From Bacteroidales bacterium (GTDB lineage Bacteria; Bacteroidota; Bacteroidia; Bacteroidales; UBA3824): 63,458 nt of DNA. Where the stretch lies: the NCBI GenBank assembly GCA_024413595.1, contig JAKSUC010000014.1:1-63458 (forward strand), in the 5' to 3' direction. Numbering within the stretch: the first letter of the stretch is position 1; each line of letters starts with the position of its first letter. The notes beneath the pieces were generated by a model. That model was not told where the DNA came from and made no database searches. It saw nothing but the letters and a program-made list of their open reading frames with translations. Shown piece by piece: positions 36,133 through 44,936 of the stretch. Position numbers and translations under genes: made by a program.

Positions 36133-36888
36133 TTATTTCTGAGCCACTTTTTGAAGAGCATTTAAAACTTCAACAGGTAAACAGAAAATAACGGTATTAG
36201 ATTGATCACTAGAAATATCACTTAAAGTAGAAAGAGTACGAAGGTGTAAAGCGCCAGGAGTTTCAGCCATAATTTGAGCAGCTTTTGCTAAACTATTAGC
36301 AGCTTCTAGTTCACCTTGAGCTTTGGTAATAACAGCTGATTTTTCACGTTCTGCTTCAGCAGCCACAGCCAATGATCTTTTCATTTCCATAGGTAAAGCA
36401 ACGTCTTTTAATTCAACATTTTCTACCGAAATACCCCAAGGATCAGATGCTTGGTCAATAATTTCACAAATTTGTGAACTAATTTTGTCTCTTTCTGACA
36501 AAAGTTCGTCAAGAGTTACAGAACCAACAACATTTCTCATTGTTGTTTGCGCAAGTTGTCCTACTGCATACATAAAGTTTTCAACTTCTAATACAGCTTT
36601 ACTTGCGTCAAAAATCTTGTAGTATAGAACTGCATTGATTTGAACAGAAACGTTATCACGTGTGATTGCTTCTTGTGATGGAACGTCGACAGCTTTGGTT
36701 CTAACGTCTACTTTTCTGATAGACTCAATTATTGGAATTACAATTTTCCAACCAGGTTGTAGAATTTTTACAAATTTTCCAAAACGAAATTTTATACCTT
36801 TTTCGTATTGATTAATTTGTTTGATTGTTGAAAAGAATACTATTGCACAAAATATTAGTGCAACAACTAATAAAGGATTTGGTGTCAT
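36133..36888 (-). CDS. SPFH/stomatin-like membrane protein (slipin)
   Basis: This 251-aa protein has an N-terminal membrane segment (LLVVALIFCAIVFF, about 5-18) and an SPFH (band 7) domain: INQYEKGIKFRFGKF, LQPGWKIVIPIIESI, VDVRTKAVDVPSQEAITRDN, then the DPWGISVENVELKDV segment and the coiled Ala/Glu-rich helix AAEAEREKSAVITKAQGE. This is the bacterial stomatin (slipin) family, oligomers that organise membrane microdomains. An NfeD-type partner often lies next to such genes but is absent here. Single-gene unit. Confidence 0.93.
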   Translation of the reverse strand: MTPNPLLVVALIFCAIVFFSTIKQINQYEKGIKFRFGKFVKILQPGWKIVIPIIESIRKVDVRTKAVDVPSQEAITRDNVSVQINAVLYYKIFDASKAVLEVENFMYAVGQLAQTTMRNVVGSVTLDELLSERDKISSQICEIIDQASDPWGISVENVELKDVALPMEMKRSLAVAAEAEREKSAVITKAQGELEAANSLAKAAQIMAETPGALHLRTLSTLSDISSDQSNTVIFCLPVEVLNALQKVAQK

Positions 36889-36970
36889 GATAATGTGTTT
36901 TTAAAGTTTATTATTATAGTTGGATTTTAATAAATTTTCTGAAAAAATTCTTATAAAAAAATGCTTTTTT

Positions 36971-36978
36971 TATATTTG
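36971..36978 (+). promoter_or_regulatory. -7 promoter element of the HAD gene
   Basis: TATATTTG matches TAnnTTTG and lies 13 nt before the ATG at 36992. A -33 TTTG is not seen. Confidence 0.55.
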
Positions 36979-36991
36979 TAAAAAAAAGATT

Positions 36992-37681
36992 ATGGAGAAT
37001 ATTAAAATATTAGCTTTTGATGCTGACGATACATTATGGGATTGTCAAACGTTTTTTGATGATGCAGAAAATTTTTTTTGTGAAACATTAAAAAATTACG
37101 GAGATTATAATTTTATAAAACAAAAATTATTTGAAACCGAGTCTGGAAATATGGAATTGTTAGGATATGGAGCCAAAGCAGTTTGTATTTCAATGATGGA
37201 ATGTGCATTAAAAATAAGTAATTATCAAATTTCGCAACAGCACTTATTTAATATATTATCAAAGGCAAAATCTTTATTAAAATTACCATCAACACCACTT
37301 CCTAATGTAAAAGAAACAATTCAAAAACTATATGAAAACAAAAAGTATAAAATGGTAGTTTTTACAAAAGGAGATTTATTAGATCAAGAACAAAAACTTG
37401 AACGTTCAGGATTAAAAAACTATTTTTATAAAAATATAGTTGTATCAAACAAAAGTAAGAAAGAATTTTTGGAATTATGTTCATCTTTAAAAATATCACC
37501 AAATCAAATGGTTATGATAGGAAATTCATTTAAATCGGATATTTTACCAATAATAGAAATAGGAGGGTATGGCATTCACATTCCATTTAAAACAATGTGG
37601 CAACATGAATACATAGAAGAATTTTCACATCCTAACATAATAAAAATCAATAATTTTTCAAAAATATTAGAACATTTGTAA
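36992..37681 (+). CDS. HAD-superfamily hydrolase
   Basis: This 229-aa protein has the HAD phosphatase motifs in order: motif I FDADDTLWD (nucleophile Asp near residue 9, acid Asp two later), motif II VVFTKGD, a Lys in VVSNKSKKEF and motif III MVMIGNSFKSDILP. A helical cap lies between motifs I and II. Substrates of such small hydrolases are phosphorylated metabolites and cannot be deduced. The frame is open to 36920, but the ATG at 36992 follows a -7 element by 13 nt, so the upstream stretch is leader. Confidence 0.88.
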   Translation: MENIKILAFDADDTLWDCQTFFDDAENFFCETLKNYGDYNFIKQKLFETESGNMELLGYGAKAVCISMMECALKISNYQISQQHLFNILSKAKSLLKLPSTPLPNVKETIQKLYENKKYKMVVFTKGDLLDQEQKLERSGLKNYFYKNIVVSNKSKKEFLELCSSLKISPNQMVMIGNSFKSDILPIIEIGGYGIHIPFKTMWQHEYIEEFSHPNIIKINNFSKILEHL

Positions 37682-37766
37682 AAAAAAACAAATAGTAAAA
37701 TGTCAACAAAATAAAAAAACAAATAAAATATATAAGAAAAAAGATACGCAGAATTAAAATAAATTT

Positions 37767-37774
37767 TATATTTG
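37767..37774 (+). promoter_or_regulatory. -7 promoter element of ppdK
   Basis: TATATTTG matches TAnnTTTG, 69 nt before the ATG of the dikinase gene, giving an untranslated leader of about 60 nt. Confidence 0.6.
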
Positions 37775-37843
37775 CACTTTCATAATTGGTAAAAAATTAT
37801 TGGAAAATCAATTGATATTTAACTTAAAAAATTTCTAACATCT

Positions 37844-40573
37844 ATGGGCGATAAAAAGCGCGTTTATTTGTTCGGCAACAAAGAAGCAGAAGGCCGTGCA
37901 GATATGAGAGAATTATTAGGTGGCAAAGGTGCCAACTTAGCAGAAATGAATTTAATAGGAGTTCCTGTTCCTCCTGGATTTACAATTACAACAGAAGTTT
38001 GTACTGAATATTACGAAAAAGGTAAAGAACAGGTAGTTAGCTTAATTAAAGACGATGTTGAAAAAGCTGTAGCTCACATCGAAAAACTTACAAACACAAA
38101 ATTTGGCGATAAAACAAATCCTTGTTTAGTATCAGTTCGTTCTGGTGCAAGAGCAAGTATGCCTGGAATGATGGATACAATCCTTAATCTTGGTCTTAAT
38201 GATGAAGTAGCAGAAGGAATGGTTAAAAAAACAAACAATCCACACTTTGTTTATGACTCTTATCGTCGTTTTGTTCAAATGTATGGTGATGTTGTTTTAG
38301 GTATGAAACCTGTAAACAAAGAAGATATCGATCCTTTTGAAGCTATTATAGAAGAAGTTAAGAGTATCCGTGGCGTAAAACTAGACAAAGATCTTTCTGT
38401 TGAAGAACTCAAAGATTTAGTAGCTCGTTTCAAAAAAGCTATCAAAGCTCAAACTGGTAGTGATTTTCCAAACGATCCTATGGAGCAACTTTGGGGAGCA
38501 ATTTGTGCAGTTTTCCGCAGTTGGATGAACGAACGTGCTATTTTATACCGCAAAATGGAAGGTATTCCTGATGAATGGGGTACTGCTGTTTCGGTAATGG
38601 CAATGGTTTTTGGTAATATGGGCGAAACTTCTGCTACTGGTGTTTGCTTTAGCCGTGACGCTGCAACTGGTGAAAATCTTTTCAATGGTGAATATCTAGT
38701 TAATGCTCAAGGTGAAGACGTTGTTGCTGGTATTCGTACTCCTCAACAAATTACTATTGAAGGTTCTAGACGTTGGGCTAAACTTCAAGGTATTAGCGAA
38801 GAAGAACGTGCTTCAAAATATCCTTCTATGGAAGAAGCAATGCCTGAAATTTATAAAGAACTTGATGGTATTCAAACAAAACTTGAAAACCATTATCATG
38901 ATATGCAAGACATGGAATTTACCGTTCAAGAAGGAAAACTTTGGTTTTTACAAACTCGTAACGGTAAACGTACAGGTACTGCAATGGTTAAAATTGCTAT
39001 GGATTTAGTTCGTGAAGGTTTAATCGACGAAAAAACAGCAATTATGCGTTGTGAACCTCAAAAACTTGACGAACTTTTACACCCAATTTTTGATAAAGAT
39101 GCTTTGAAAAAAGCTAAAGTTATTACACAAGGTTTACCTGCAAGTCCTGGTGCTGCTTGTGGTCAAATTGTTTTCCACGCTGACGATGCTCAATCATGGC
39201 ACAATGATGGTCACAAAGTTATTATGGTTCGTATCGAAACATCTCCTGAAGATTTAGCTGGTATGTCTGCTGCTGAAGGTATTTTAACCGCTCGTGGTGG
39301 TATGACTTCTCACGCTGCTGTTGTGGCTCGTGGTATGGGTAAATGTTGTGTTTCTGGCGCTGGTGCTATCAATGTTAACTATAAAAACAAAACTGTTGAA
39401 ATTGAAGGCGTAGTTTATAAAGAAGGCGATTATATTTCATTAAACGGTTCTACTGGTCAAGTTTATGCTGGTAAAATTGATACTAAAGCTGCTGAATTAA
39501 GTGGAGATTTTAAAGCTTTAATGGATCTTTGTGATAAATATACAGTTCTTCAAGTACGTACTAATGCTGATACTCCATTTGACGCAAAAGTTGCTCGTGA
39601 ATTTGGTGCAAAAGGTATTGGTTTAACTCGTACAGAACACATGTTCTTTGAAGATCAAAAAATTATTGCAATGCGCGAAATGATTTTGGCTACCACAAAA
39701 GAAGGTCGTGAAAAAGCACTTGCAAAACTTCTTCCTTATCAAAAAGCAGACTTCAAAGGTATTCTTGAAGCAATGGACGGTTGCCCAGTAAATATTCGTT
39801 TATTAGATCCTCCTTTGCATGAATTTGTTCCTCATGATCTTCAAGGTCAACAAACTATGGCTAACGAAATGGGTGTTAGCATCGAAGATATTCAAAAACG
39901 TGTTAACAGTTTAGCTGAAAACAATCCAATGTTAGGTCATAGAGGTTGTCGTTTAGGTATCACTTTCCCAGAAATTACAGCAATGCAAACTCGCGCTATT
40001 TTAAGTGCAGCTTGTGAACTTAAAAAAGAAGGCAAAAATCCTAAACCAGAAATTATGGTTCCTCTTATTGGTATTCTATATGAATTTAAACAACAAAAGG
40101 AAATCATCGAAAAAACAGCTAAAGAAGTTTTTGCTGAATATGGCGTTGAAATCGAATTTGAAATTGGAACAATGATTGAAATTCCTCGTGCTGCCCTTAC
40201 CGCAAATCGTATTGCTACAGAAGCACAATATTTCTCATTTGGTACCAACGACTTAACTCAAATGACTTTTGGTTATAGCCGTGATGATATTGCTTCATTC
40301 TTACCAACATATCTTGATAAAAAGATTTTGAAAGTTGACCCATTCCAAGTTCTTGATGAAAATGGTGTTGGACAACTTATTGAAATGGCAGTAGAAAAAG
40401 GTAGAAAAGTTCGTCCAAATTTACGTACAGGTATCTGTGGTGAACATGGTGGCGAACCTAATTCTGTTAAATTCTGTGCTCGAGTTGGTATGAATTATGC
40501 AAGTTGTTCTCCTTTCAGAGTTCCAATTGCAAGATTAGCTGCTGCTCAAGCTGCTGTTGAAGCTACAAAGTAA
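37844..40573 (+). CDS. ppdK: Pyruvate, phosphate dikinase
   Basis: This 909-aa cytoplasmic enzyme interconverts pyruvate, ATP and phosphate with phosphoenolpyruvate, AMP and pyrophosphate, in glycolysis or gluconeogenesis. It starts with the nucleotide-binding domain (FGNKEAEGRADMRELLGGKGANLAEM region, SVRSGARASMPGMMDTILNLG), carries the phosphohistidine in GGMTSHAAVVARGMG (His490) and ends with the PEP-binding TIM barrel (SFGTNDLTQMTFGYSRDD, GICGEHGG with Cys865). Length and motifs are those of a complete PPDK. PPDK in place of or beside pyruvate kinase fits an anaerobic Bacteroidales. Single-gene unit with strong terminator. Confidence 0.98.
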   Translation: MGDKKRVYLFGNKEAEGRADMRELLGGKGANLAEMNLIGVPVPPGFTITTEVCTEYYEKGKEQVVSLIKDDVEKAVAHIEKLTNTKFGDKTNPCLVSVRSGARASMPGMMDTILNLGLNDEVAEGMVKKTNNPHFVYDSYRRFVQMYGDVVLGMKPVNKEDIDPFEAIIEEVKSIRGVKLDKDLSVEELKDLVARFKKAIKAQTGSDFPNDPMEQLWGAICAVFRSWMNERAILYRKMEGIPDEWGTAVSVMAMVFGNMGETSATGVCFSRDAATGENLFNGEYLVNAQGEDVVAGIRTPQQITIEGSRRWAKLQGISEEERASKYPSMEEAMPEIYKELDGIQTKLENHYHDMQDMEFTVQEGKLWFLQTRNGKRTGTAMVKIAMDLVREGLIDEKTAIMRCEPQKLDELLHPIFDKDALKKAKVITQGLPASPGAACGQIVFHADDAQSWHNDGHKVIMVRIETSPEDLAGMSAAEGILTARGGMTSHAAVVARGMGKCCVSGAGAINVNYKNKTVEIEGVVYKEGDYISLNGSTGQVYAGKIDTKAAELSGDFKALMDLCDKYTVLQVRTNADTPFDAKVAREFGAKGIGLTRTEHMFFEDQKIIAMREMILATTKEGREKALAKLLPYQKADFKGILEAMDGCPVNIRLLDPPLHEFVPHDLQGQQTMANEMGVSIEDIQKRVNSLAENNPMLGHRGCRLGITFPEITAMQTRAILSAACELKKEGKNPKPEIMVPLIGILYEFKQQKEIIEKTAKEVFAEYGVEIEFEIGTMIEIPRAALTANRIATEAQYFSFGTNDLTQMTFGYSRDDIASFLPTYLDKKILKVDPFQVLDENGVGQLIEMAVEKGRKVRPNLRTGICGEHGGEPNSVKFCARVGMNYASCSPFRVPIARLAAAQAAVEATK

Positions 40574-40595
40574 TTTCATATTTTTAATATAATAA

Positions 40596-40631
40596 AAAAG
40601 ACACAAGTTTTTTACTTGTGTCTTTTTTTGT
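40596..40631 (+). terminator. Terminator after ppdK
   Basis: AAGACACAAGT pairs with ACTTGTGTCTT around a T loop and is followed by seven T residues. Confidence 0.9.
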
Positions 40632-40727
40632 GCTTAAATTTTAAATATTGGTATATAAAATTAGTATATTTAATATAATATTTCTTTCATTTAATCTAAA
40701 GTTAATTTTCAATTGGGCTTTATGTGA

Positions 40728-41006
40728 TATATTTGTACGGATGTAATTGATGATGATAACAATTTTTTTAGTCTATTTAAATTTGGTTATCTTGAAAATC
40801 CTGCAATAGGTTCTTCTAATTCATCTTTTGCTAACTATTTTATTAAGAATAGTTTATAGAATGGAAAACCTATTAATCTTGAGCAAGGTGGCGATAATAT
40901 TACTTTTAATACTGTTAAAATTATGGAAAAAGATGGAAAAATTCTTTTTGGAGGTTGCGCTACAAAACGTATTGATGGAAAATATTTTATGGAATTATAT
41001 AAATAG
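40728..41006 (+). pseudogene. Decayed gene fragment with in-frame stop
   Basis: One frame reads VIDDDNNFFSLFKFGYLENP and GSSNSSFANYFIKNSL, a TAG, then NGKPINLEQGGDNITFNT and DGKILFGGCATKRIDGKYFM, ending TAG at 41004. The composition is protein-like on both sides of the internal stop and no start codon is found, so it is a truncated, stop-broken gene. I do not recognise the family. It abuts the ATG of the next gene. Confidence 0.6.
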
Positions 41007-41696
41007 ATGATGATGGAAAATTTTATTAAAAATTTAATTTTGTCAGAAGGTGCTGACGTTTGTGGAATTGGTTCTATTGACCGTTTTAGTGATGCACCAA
41101 AAGGTTTTTCGCCTTTAGATATTTGGTCTGATTGTAAATCTGTTATTTCATTGGGTGTTGCTATTCCTAAAGGACTTACACAAGTTTCTTCAAGGTTAAT
41201 TTATGGTCATTTTAATGGTGATATTTGCAATGTTGTTGATAAAATAGAGAGTAAAGTTGCAAAATTTATAGAACAAAAATATGATTGTGTTTGTGTTCCA
41301 ATACCTTGTGACGGACCATATGAATATTGGGATGAAGAAAATCTTATAGGTCGTGGATTAATTTCGATGAAACACACTGCAATTGCTTGTGGATTAGGTT
41401 CTATGGGTAAAAATTCTCTTTTAGTAAATCCAAAATTTGGTAACCTTTTAACAGTAGGAGCAATTTTTACAAATTTAGAATTACAACCTGATCCAATTTG
41501 TAAAGATTTATGCTTGCCTAATTGTCATAAATGTCTTGATGCTTGTCCTGTTCAAGCTATTAAAGATAAATCTGTTAATCAAAAATTATGTCGAACAAAT
41601 TCTTTTGGACAAACAAAACGTGGTTTTGGCACTATTGAATGCAATAAATGTAGAGTTGTTTGTCCATTAAGATTTGGTGTAAAAAATTATAAATAA
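41007..41696 (+). CDS. Epoxyqueuosine-reductase-like 4Fe-4S protein
   Basis: This 229-aa protein resembles the iron-sulfur half of QueG-like reductases: ISLGVAIPKG, then KHTAIACGLGSMGKNSLLV (matching the family's K..A..AGLG..GKNSLL block) and a C-terminal cluster region with CHKCLDACPVQAI and CNKCRVVCP, two 4Fe-4S motifs. It is shorter than QueG (about 350 aa) and lacks the C-terminal HEAT part, so it may have a different substrate. Three ATGs in tandem open the gene (41007, 41010, 41013). It overlaps the next gene by one base (TAATG), so they are coupled. Confidence 0.8.
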   Translation: MMMENFIKNLILSEGADVCGIGSIDRFSDAPKGFSPLDIWSDCKSVISLGVAIPKGLTQVSSRLIYGHFNGDICNVVDKIESKVAKFIEQKYDCVCVPIPCDGPYEYWDEENLIGRGLISMKHTAIACGLGSMGKNSLLVNPKFGNLLTVGAIFTNLELQPDPICKDLCLPNCHKCLDACPVQAIKDKSVNQKLCRTNSFGQTKRGFGTIECNKCRVVCPLRFGVKNYK

Positions 41697-42037
41697 TGAA
41701 TATAGAAAAATTTAGAGAATATTGTTTATCATTACCCAAAGTAACCGAAGATTTTCCATTTGACGAAGATTTATTAGTATTTCGTATACATAACAAAATT
41801 TTTTCGGCAATTTCAATGGAAAAGAATAATATGGCAGTAATGAAATGTGATCCAGAAAAAGCCCTAGATTTACGTGAACATTATTCTGCAATAGAAGGTG
41901 CTTTTCATTGGAACAAAAAATATTGGAACCAAGTACATTTTAATCAAGATGTTAGCGATACTATGATTTTTGAATTAGTTTCTCATTCTTATAATGAAGT
42001 TTTTAATAAACTTCCTAAAAAATTAAGAGATGAGTAG
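41696..42037 (+). CDS. MmcQ/YjbR family protein
   Basis: This 113-aa protein has the family's pattern: EKFREYCLSLPKVTEDFPFDED near the start, then KIFSAIS, MKCDPEKALDLREHY and HWNKKYWNQVHF. These small proteins have a CyaY-like DNA-binding-type fold of unknown role. Its ATG overlaps the stop of the upstream iron-sulfur gene, so the two are translated as a pair. Confidence 0.88.
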   Translation: MNIEKFREYCLSLPKVTEDFPFDEDLLVFRIHNKIFSAISMEKNNMAVMKCDPEKALDLREHYSAIEGAFHWNKKYWNQVHFNQDVSDTMIFELVSHSYNEVFNKLPKKLRDE

Positions 42038-42081
42038 ATTTTAAATCTGATGTATATTGATATAGTTATATTTATAACATT

Positions 42082-42127
42082 GAAGTTAACCCCGAAAGTT
42101 GGACAAAAAACTTTCGGGGGTAACTTC
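42082..42127 (+). terminator. Long hairpin after the MmcQ gene, near copy of the hairpin at 141
   Basis: CCCCGAAAGTT (42090-42100) pairs with AACTTTCGGGG (42109-42119) and is extended outward by GAAGTTA/TAACTTC, about 18 bp in all. The core is the same as the purF terminator 42 kb away. No long T run follows, so it may be a mobile or repetitive hairpin rather than a simple terminator. Confidence 0.6.
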
Positions 42128-42217
42128 ATAACTTCACAACACAAACAAACTAAATTAGTTTGCAAATAATAAAATTATTTATATTTTTGCCTAAAAACCT
42201 AAAAAAGCAATAAAACA

Positions 42218-43165
42218 ATGCCATCAGAAGGACTTTTCGAAAGATACATAAACTTTTATACAGATTTTGCATTCAAGAAATTCTTTGGAACACCAGCCAA
42301 CAAAGAATTTTTGATAAGTTTTCTTAATGCACTACTCAAACTAAAAGGTGACGAAGAAATAAAAGATATTACACATCTAAATACAGAGCAATTACCAAAT
42401 ATTGAGTCTGATAGAAAAGCAATCTACGATGTTTATTGCGAAAACAATAAAGGTGAAAAATTCATTGTTGAAATGCAAAGAGCTTCACAAATCAACTTTG
42501 TAGATAGAAGTATTTATTATTCAGCCTTTCCAATTCAAGAACAAGGAGTAAGAGGTTATTTGTCAAAAATCGACGAAAAATATATCAATTGGGATTATTC
42601 ACTCAAAAAAGTTTATGTTGTTGGCATTCTTAGCTTTATACTAGACGAAAACCCAAATCATAACGAAATTGTAACACACGCACGACTTAGATACGACGAA
42701 TATTCCAACGAAATTTATTCCGACAAACTTGAGTTTATTAATATAGAATTACCAAAATTTACCAAACAAGAAGAAGAACTCGACGATGATAACATGCTCG
42801 ACAAATGGCTTTTTGCGATAAAAAACCTTTATCATTTAATGGATCGTCCTCAAACACTTAGAGAAGCAATTTTTAAAAGACTATTCAACCTTGCCGAAAT
42901 CAGCAAATACAACAAAACAGAACGTCTTGCCTATCAAGAAAGTTTGAAAGATTATAGAGATTACTATAACACAATTTTTTCTGCTGAAGAACGAGGTCGA
43001 GAAGAAGGTCGAGAAGAAGGACGTGCAGAAGGACGAGCAGAAGCAGAAACCAAAGCCTATCAAGAAAAACTTGATATGGCACGCAAGATGAAATCTGATG
43101 GCATGCCATATGAAATAATTACCAAATATTCAGGCTTATCAATTCCCGAAATCGAAAAATTATAA
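42218..43165 (+). CDS. Rpn/PD-(D/E)xK family nuclease (transposase-like)
   Basis: This 315-aa protein is of the Bacteroidota Rpn-family type (PD-(D/E)xK nuclease, 'transposase' family): YTDFAFKKFFGTPANKEFLISF at the start, SDRKAIYDVYCENNKGEKFIVEMQ with the D-x(n)-ExQ catalytic pattern, and FVDRSIYYSAFPIQEQ. Its C-terminal part has Glu/Arg repeats (GREEGREEGRAEGRAEAE) and a helix-turn segment (MKSDGMPYEIITKYSGLSIPEIEKL). Rpn proteins promote recA-independent recombination. A decayed relative lies at 48449. Confidence 0.9.
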   Translation: MPSEGLFERYINFYTDFAFKKFFGTPANKEFLISFLNALLKLKGDEEIKDITHLNTEQLPNIESDRKAIYDVYCENNKGEKFIVEMQRASQINFVDRSIYYSAFPIQEQGVRGYLSKIDEKYINWDYSLKKVYVVGILSFILDENPNHNEIVTHARLRYDEYSNEIYSDKLEFINIELPKFTKQEEELDDDNMLDKWLFAIKNLYHLMDRPQTLREAIFKRLFNLAEISKYNKTERLAYQESLKDYRDYYNTIFSAEERGREEGREEGRAEGRAEAETKAYQEKLDMARKMKSDGMPYEIITKYSGLSIPEIEKL

Positions 43166-43187
43166 ATAAAAAAAAACATTCACAGCC

Positions 43188-43325
43188 ATGCAATCTCAAT
43201 TTTTAAATATTACGAATTTTATGGCTGTGCAAACCTCCAAAACCGATTATGTTAAAGTAGATTTTAGCAAATATCGTGGAGGTGACAAAGAAAACATCGT
43301 TTTCATAGATCGATATGGAATATAA
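43188..43325 (+). CDS. Small ORF of 45 codons, possible remnant
   Basis: The ORF reads MQSQFLNITNFMAVQTSKTD then YVKVDFSKYRGGDKENIVFID. It is protein-like but short, unrecognised, and lies among gene remnants, so it may be a fragment. Confidence 0.3.
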   Translation: MQSQFLNITNFMAVQTSKTDYVKVDFSKYRGGDKENIVFIDRYGI

Positions 43326-43399
43326 CTTAAACTCAACAACGACAATATTACAAAAAAGACTATCTCTTAACTGAGATAGCTATAATTTTTTTATTTTTT

Positions 43400-43425
43400 G
43401 GTCGAAAAAAATGTTTTCTCGGACA
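43400..43425. repeat. Dispersed element with inverted half-sites (copy 2)
   Basis: The element runs from GGTCGAAAAAAATG to TTTTCTCGGACA and matches the copy at 3858-3883 at about 23 of 26 positions. It lies immediately upstream of the truncated ATPase gene, the place where the other ATPase genes keep their repeats. Confidence 0.55.
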
Positions 43426-43440
43426 ATAATAAAAAGAAAT

Positions 43441-44142
43441 ATATGATACATTTGGTTTTATTGAAGCAAAACAATTACTTGAGTCTCGTTTAATATATGG
43501 TTCATATCCAGATGTTTTGAACAATATTGATGATGCAAAAGAAATTTTGATGAATATTGCCAATAGTTATCTTTATAAAGATTTGTTAAGTTTAGAAGAT
43601 ATTCGAAAACCAGCATTGTTAGAAAAATTACTTATAGCATTGGCGTTGCAGGTTGGGAGTGAAGTTTCTTACAATGAGTTAGCGCAAACTATTGGTTCTG
43701 ACGCGAAAACTGTAGAAAAGTATGTTGATTTGCTTGAACAATGTTTTATTGTGTTTAAACTTTCTGCATTTAGTCGAAATTTGAGAAAAGAACTAAAAAA
43801 ATATATTTTTACGATAATGGAATTAGAAATGCAGTATTGCAAAATTTTGCACCATGTGGACTTAGAACAGATGTGGGTGCACTGTGGGAAAATTTTATAA
43901 TTTGTGAACGTGTAAAATTTAATCATTATAGAGGAAGTTATGCAAAGATATATTTTTGGCGTACAACTTCTCAACAAAAAATTGACTATATAGAAGAAGA
44001 TGATGGTGTATTTAAAGCTTTTGAAATAAAATGGAATGCTAAAAAATCAGCAGCAAAAATCCCAGAAATATTTTCCAAAACCTATTCTGTAAAAGAATTT
44101 AAAGTTGTTACCCCAGAAAACTATTTAGAAATTATAATGTAA
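43441..44142 (+). pseudogene. Truncated and frameshifted DUF4143-type ATPase
   Basis: The fragment begins mid-gene (FGFIEAKQLLESRLIYGSYP), runs through the winged-helix region (EVSYNELAQTIGSDAKTVEK, FIVFKLSAFSRNLRKELKK), shifts frame near 43800-43840, and continues as NFAPCGLRTDVGALWENFI and KIDYIEEDDGVFKAFEIKW. The N-terminal ATP-binding half is gone and one frameshift splits the rest. It is a third degraded member of the family. Confidence 0.8.
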
Positions 44143-44146
44143 TCAT

Positions 44147-44743
44147 CTAATTCATAGAAGGGTCGGGTGGGAGGTTTTCCCAAACATGATAACGACCACC
44201 CATTTTTTTTACAGCTTCTTTCCAAATGTCAGCATCTGGGTTCATAATAATAGCAGGATCAAGATTACCCACAAGCCAAAATTTCTTTTCAATTTCTTTT
44301 TCAAGTTGACCTTCTTCCCAACCAGAATAACCTAAAAAAAATCGAATAGATTTTTCACTAAGTTCACCACTTTCCATTTTTTTGATAACTAAATCGAAAT
44401 CTCCTCCCCAAAAAATTCCATCAGCAATAGGAACACTACCAGGAATAATATTAGGACCAGCTGTATGAATAAAATAAATGCTATCATTACCAACAGGACC
44501 TCCATACCATAAATTCCATGGATATTGAGCTAATCCGCTTAATAATGGATTTACATTTAATAAGATAGGTTTGTTTAAAATAAAACCAACAGTACCTTGT
44601 TTCCCATAATCAGCAAGATATACCACTGCCTTTTCAAAATATTCAGCTCCAGAAAAAGGTTCGGATATCAAAATCCTACCAGACATTGGACGGAACCAAT
44701 TTTGATCAATTGACAATAAATCGTGGTCGTTAATTTTTTCCAT
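44147..44743 (-). CDS. YqgE/AlgH family protein (DUF179)
   Basis: This 198-aa protein matches the conserved YqgE/AlgH family: GRILISEPFSGAEYFEKAVVYL near the start, then GTVGFILNKPI, LWYGGPVGNDSIYFIH, FWGGDFD and FFLGYSGWEEGQLEKEI. These features are diagnostic. The fold is known but the function is not; it is cytoplasmic. Its stop lies 4 nt beyond the convergent ATPase relic. Confidence 0.93.
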   Translation of the reverse strand: MEKINDHDLLSIDQNWFRPMSGRILISEPFSGAEYFEKAVVYLADYGKQGTVGFILNKPILLNVNPLLSGLAQYPWNLWYGGPVGNDSIYFIHTAGPNIIPGSVPIADGIFWGGDFDLVIKKMESGELSEKSIRFFLGYSGWEEGQLEKEIEKKFWLVGNLDPAIIMNPDADIWKEAVKKMGGRYHVWENLPPDPSMN

Positions 44744-44903
44744 TAATAGTATTTGATTTAGACACTCAAATTACGAAATTTTATGATACACACATCAATT
44801 TTTATAGAAAAAAAATAAGAATATTTTATATAATCGTTAAAACCAATAACTTAGAGAAACAAAAAAAAATAAAAAACATAAATATCAAGATTAAACTTTT
44901 TTA

Positions 44904-44911
44904 TATTTTTG
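44904..44911 (+). promoter_or_regulatory. -7 promoter element of kdsB
   Basis: TATTTTTG matches TAnnTTTG, 25 nt before the ATG at 44937. Confidence 0.6.
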
Positions 44912-44936
44912 CACTCAAAATAATAAACTTAAAAAA

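Noticed and set aside
40828..41010. Hydrophobic 60-codon ORF before the epoxyqueuosine-reductase-like gene
   Set aside because: Another frame over the same bases reads as ordinary protein interrupted by one stop, so this ORF is a shadow of a pseudogene.
42218..43165. Insertion sequence around the Rpn-family gene
   Set aside because: No terminal inverted repeats or target duplications are visible; Rpn genes are usually not part of classical insertion sequences.
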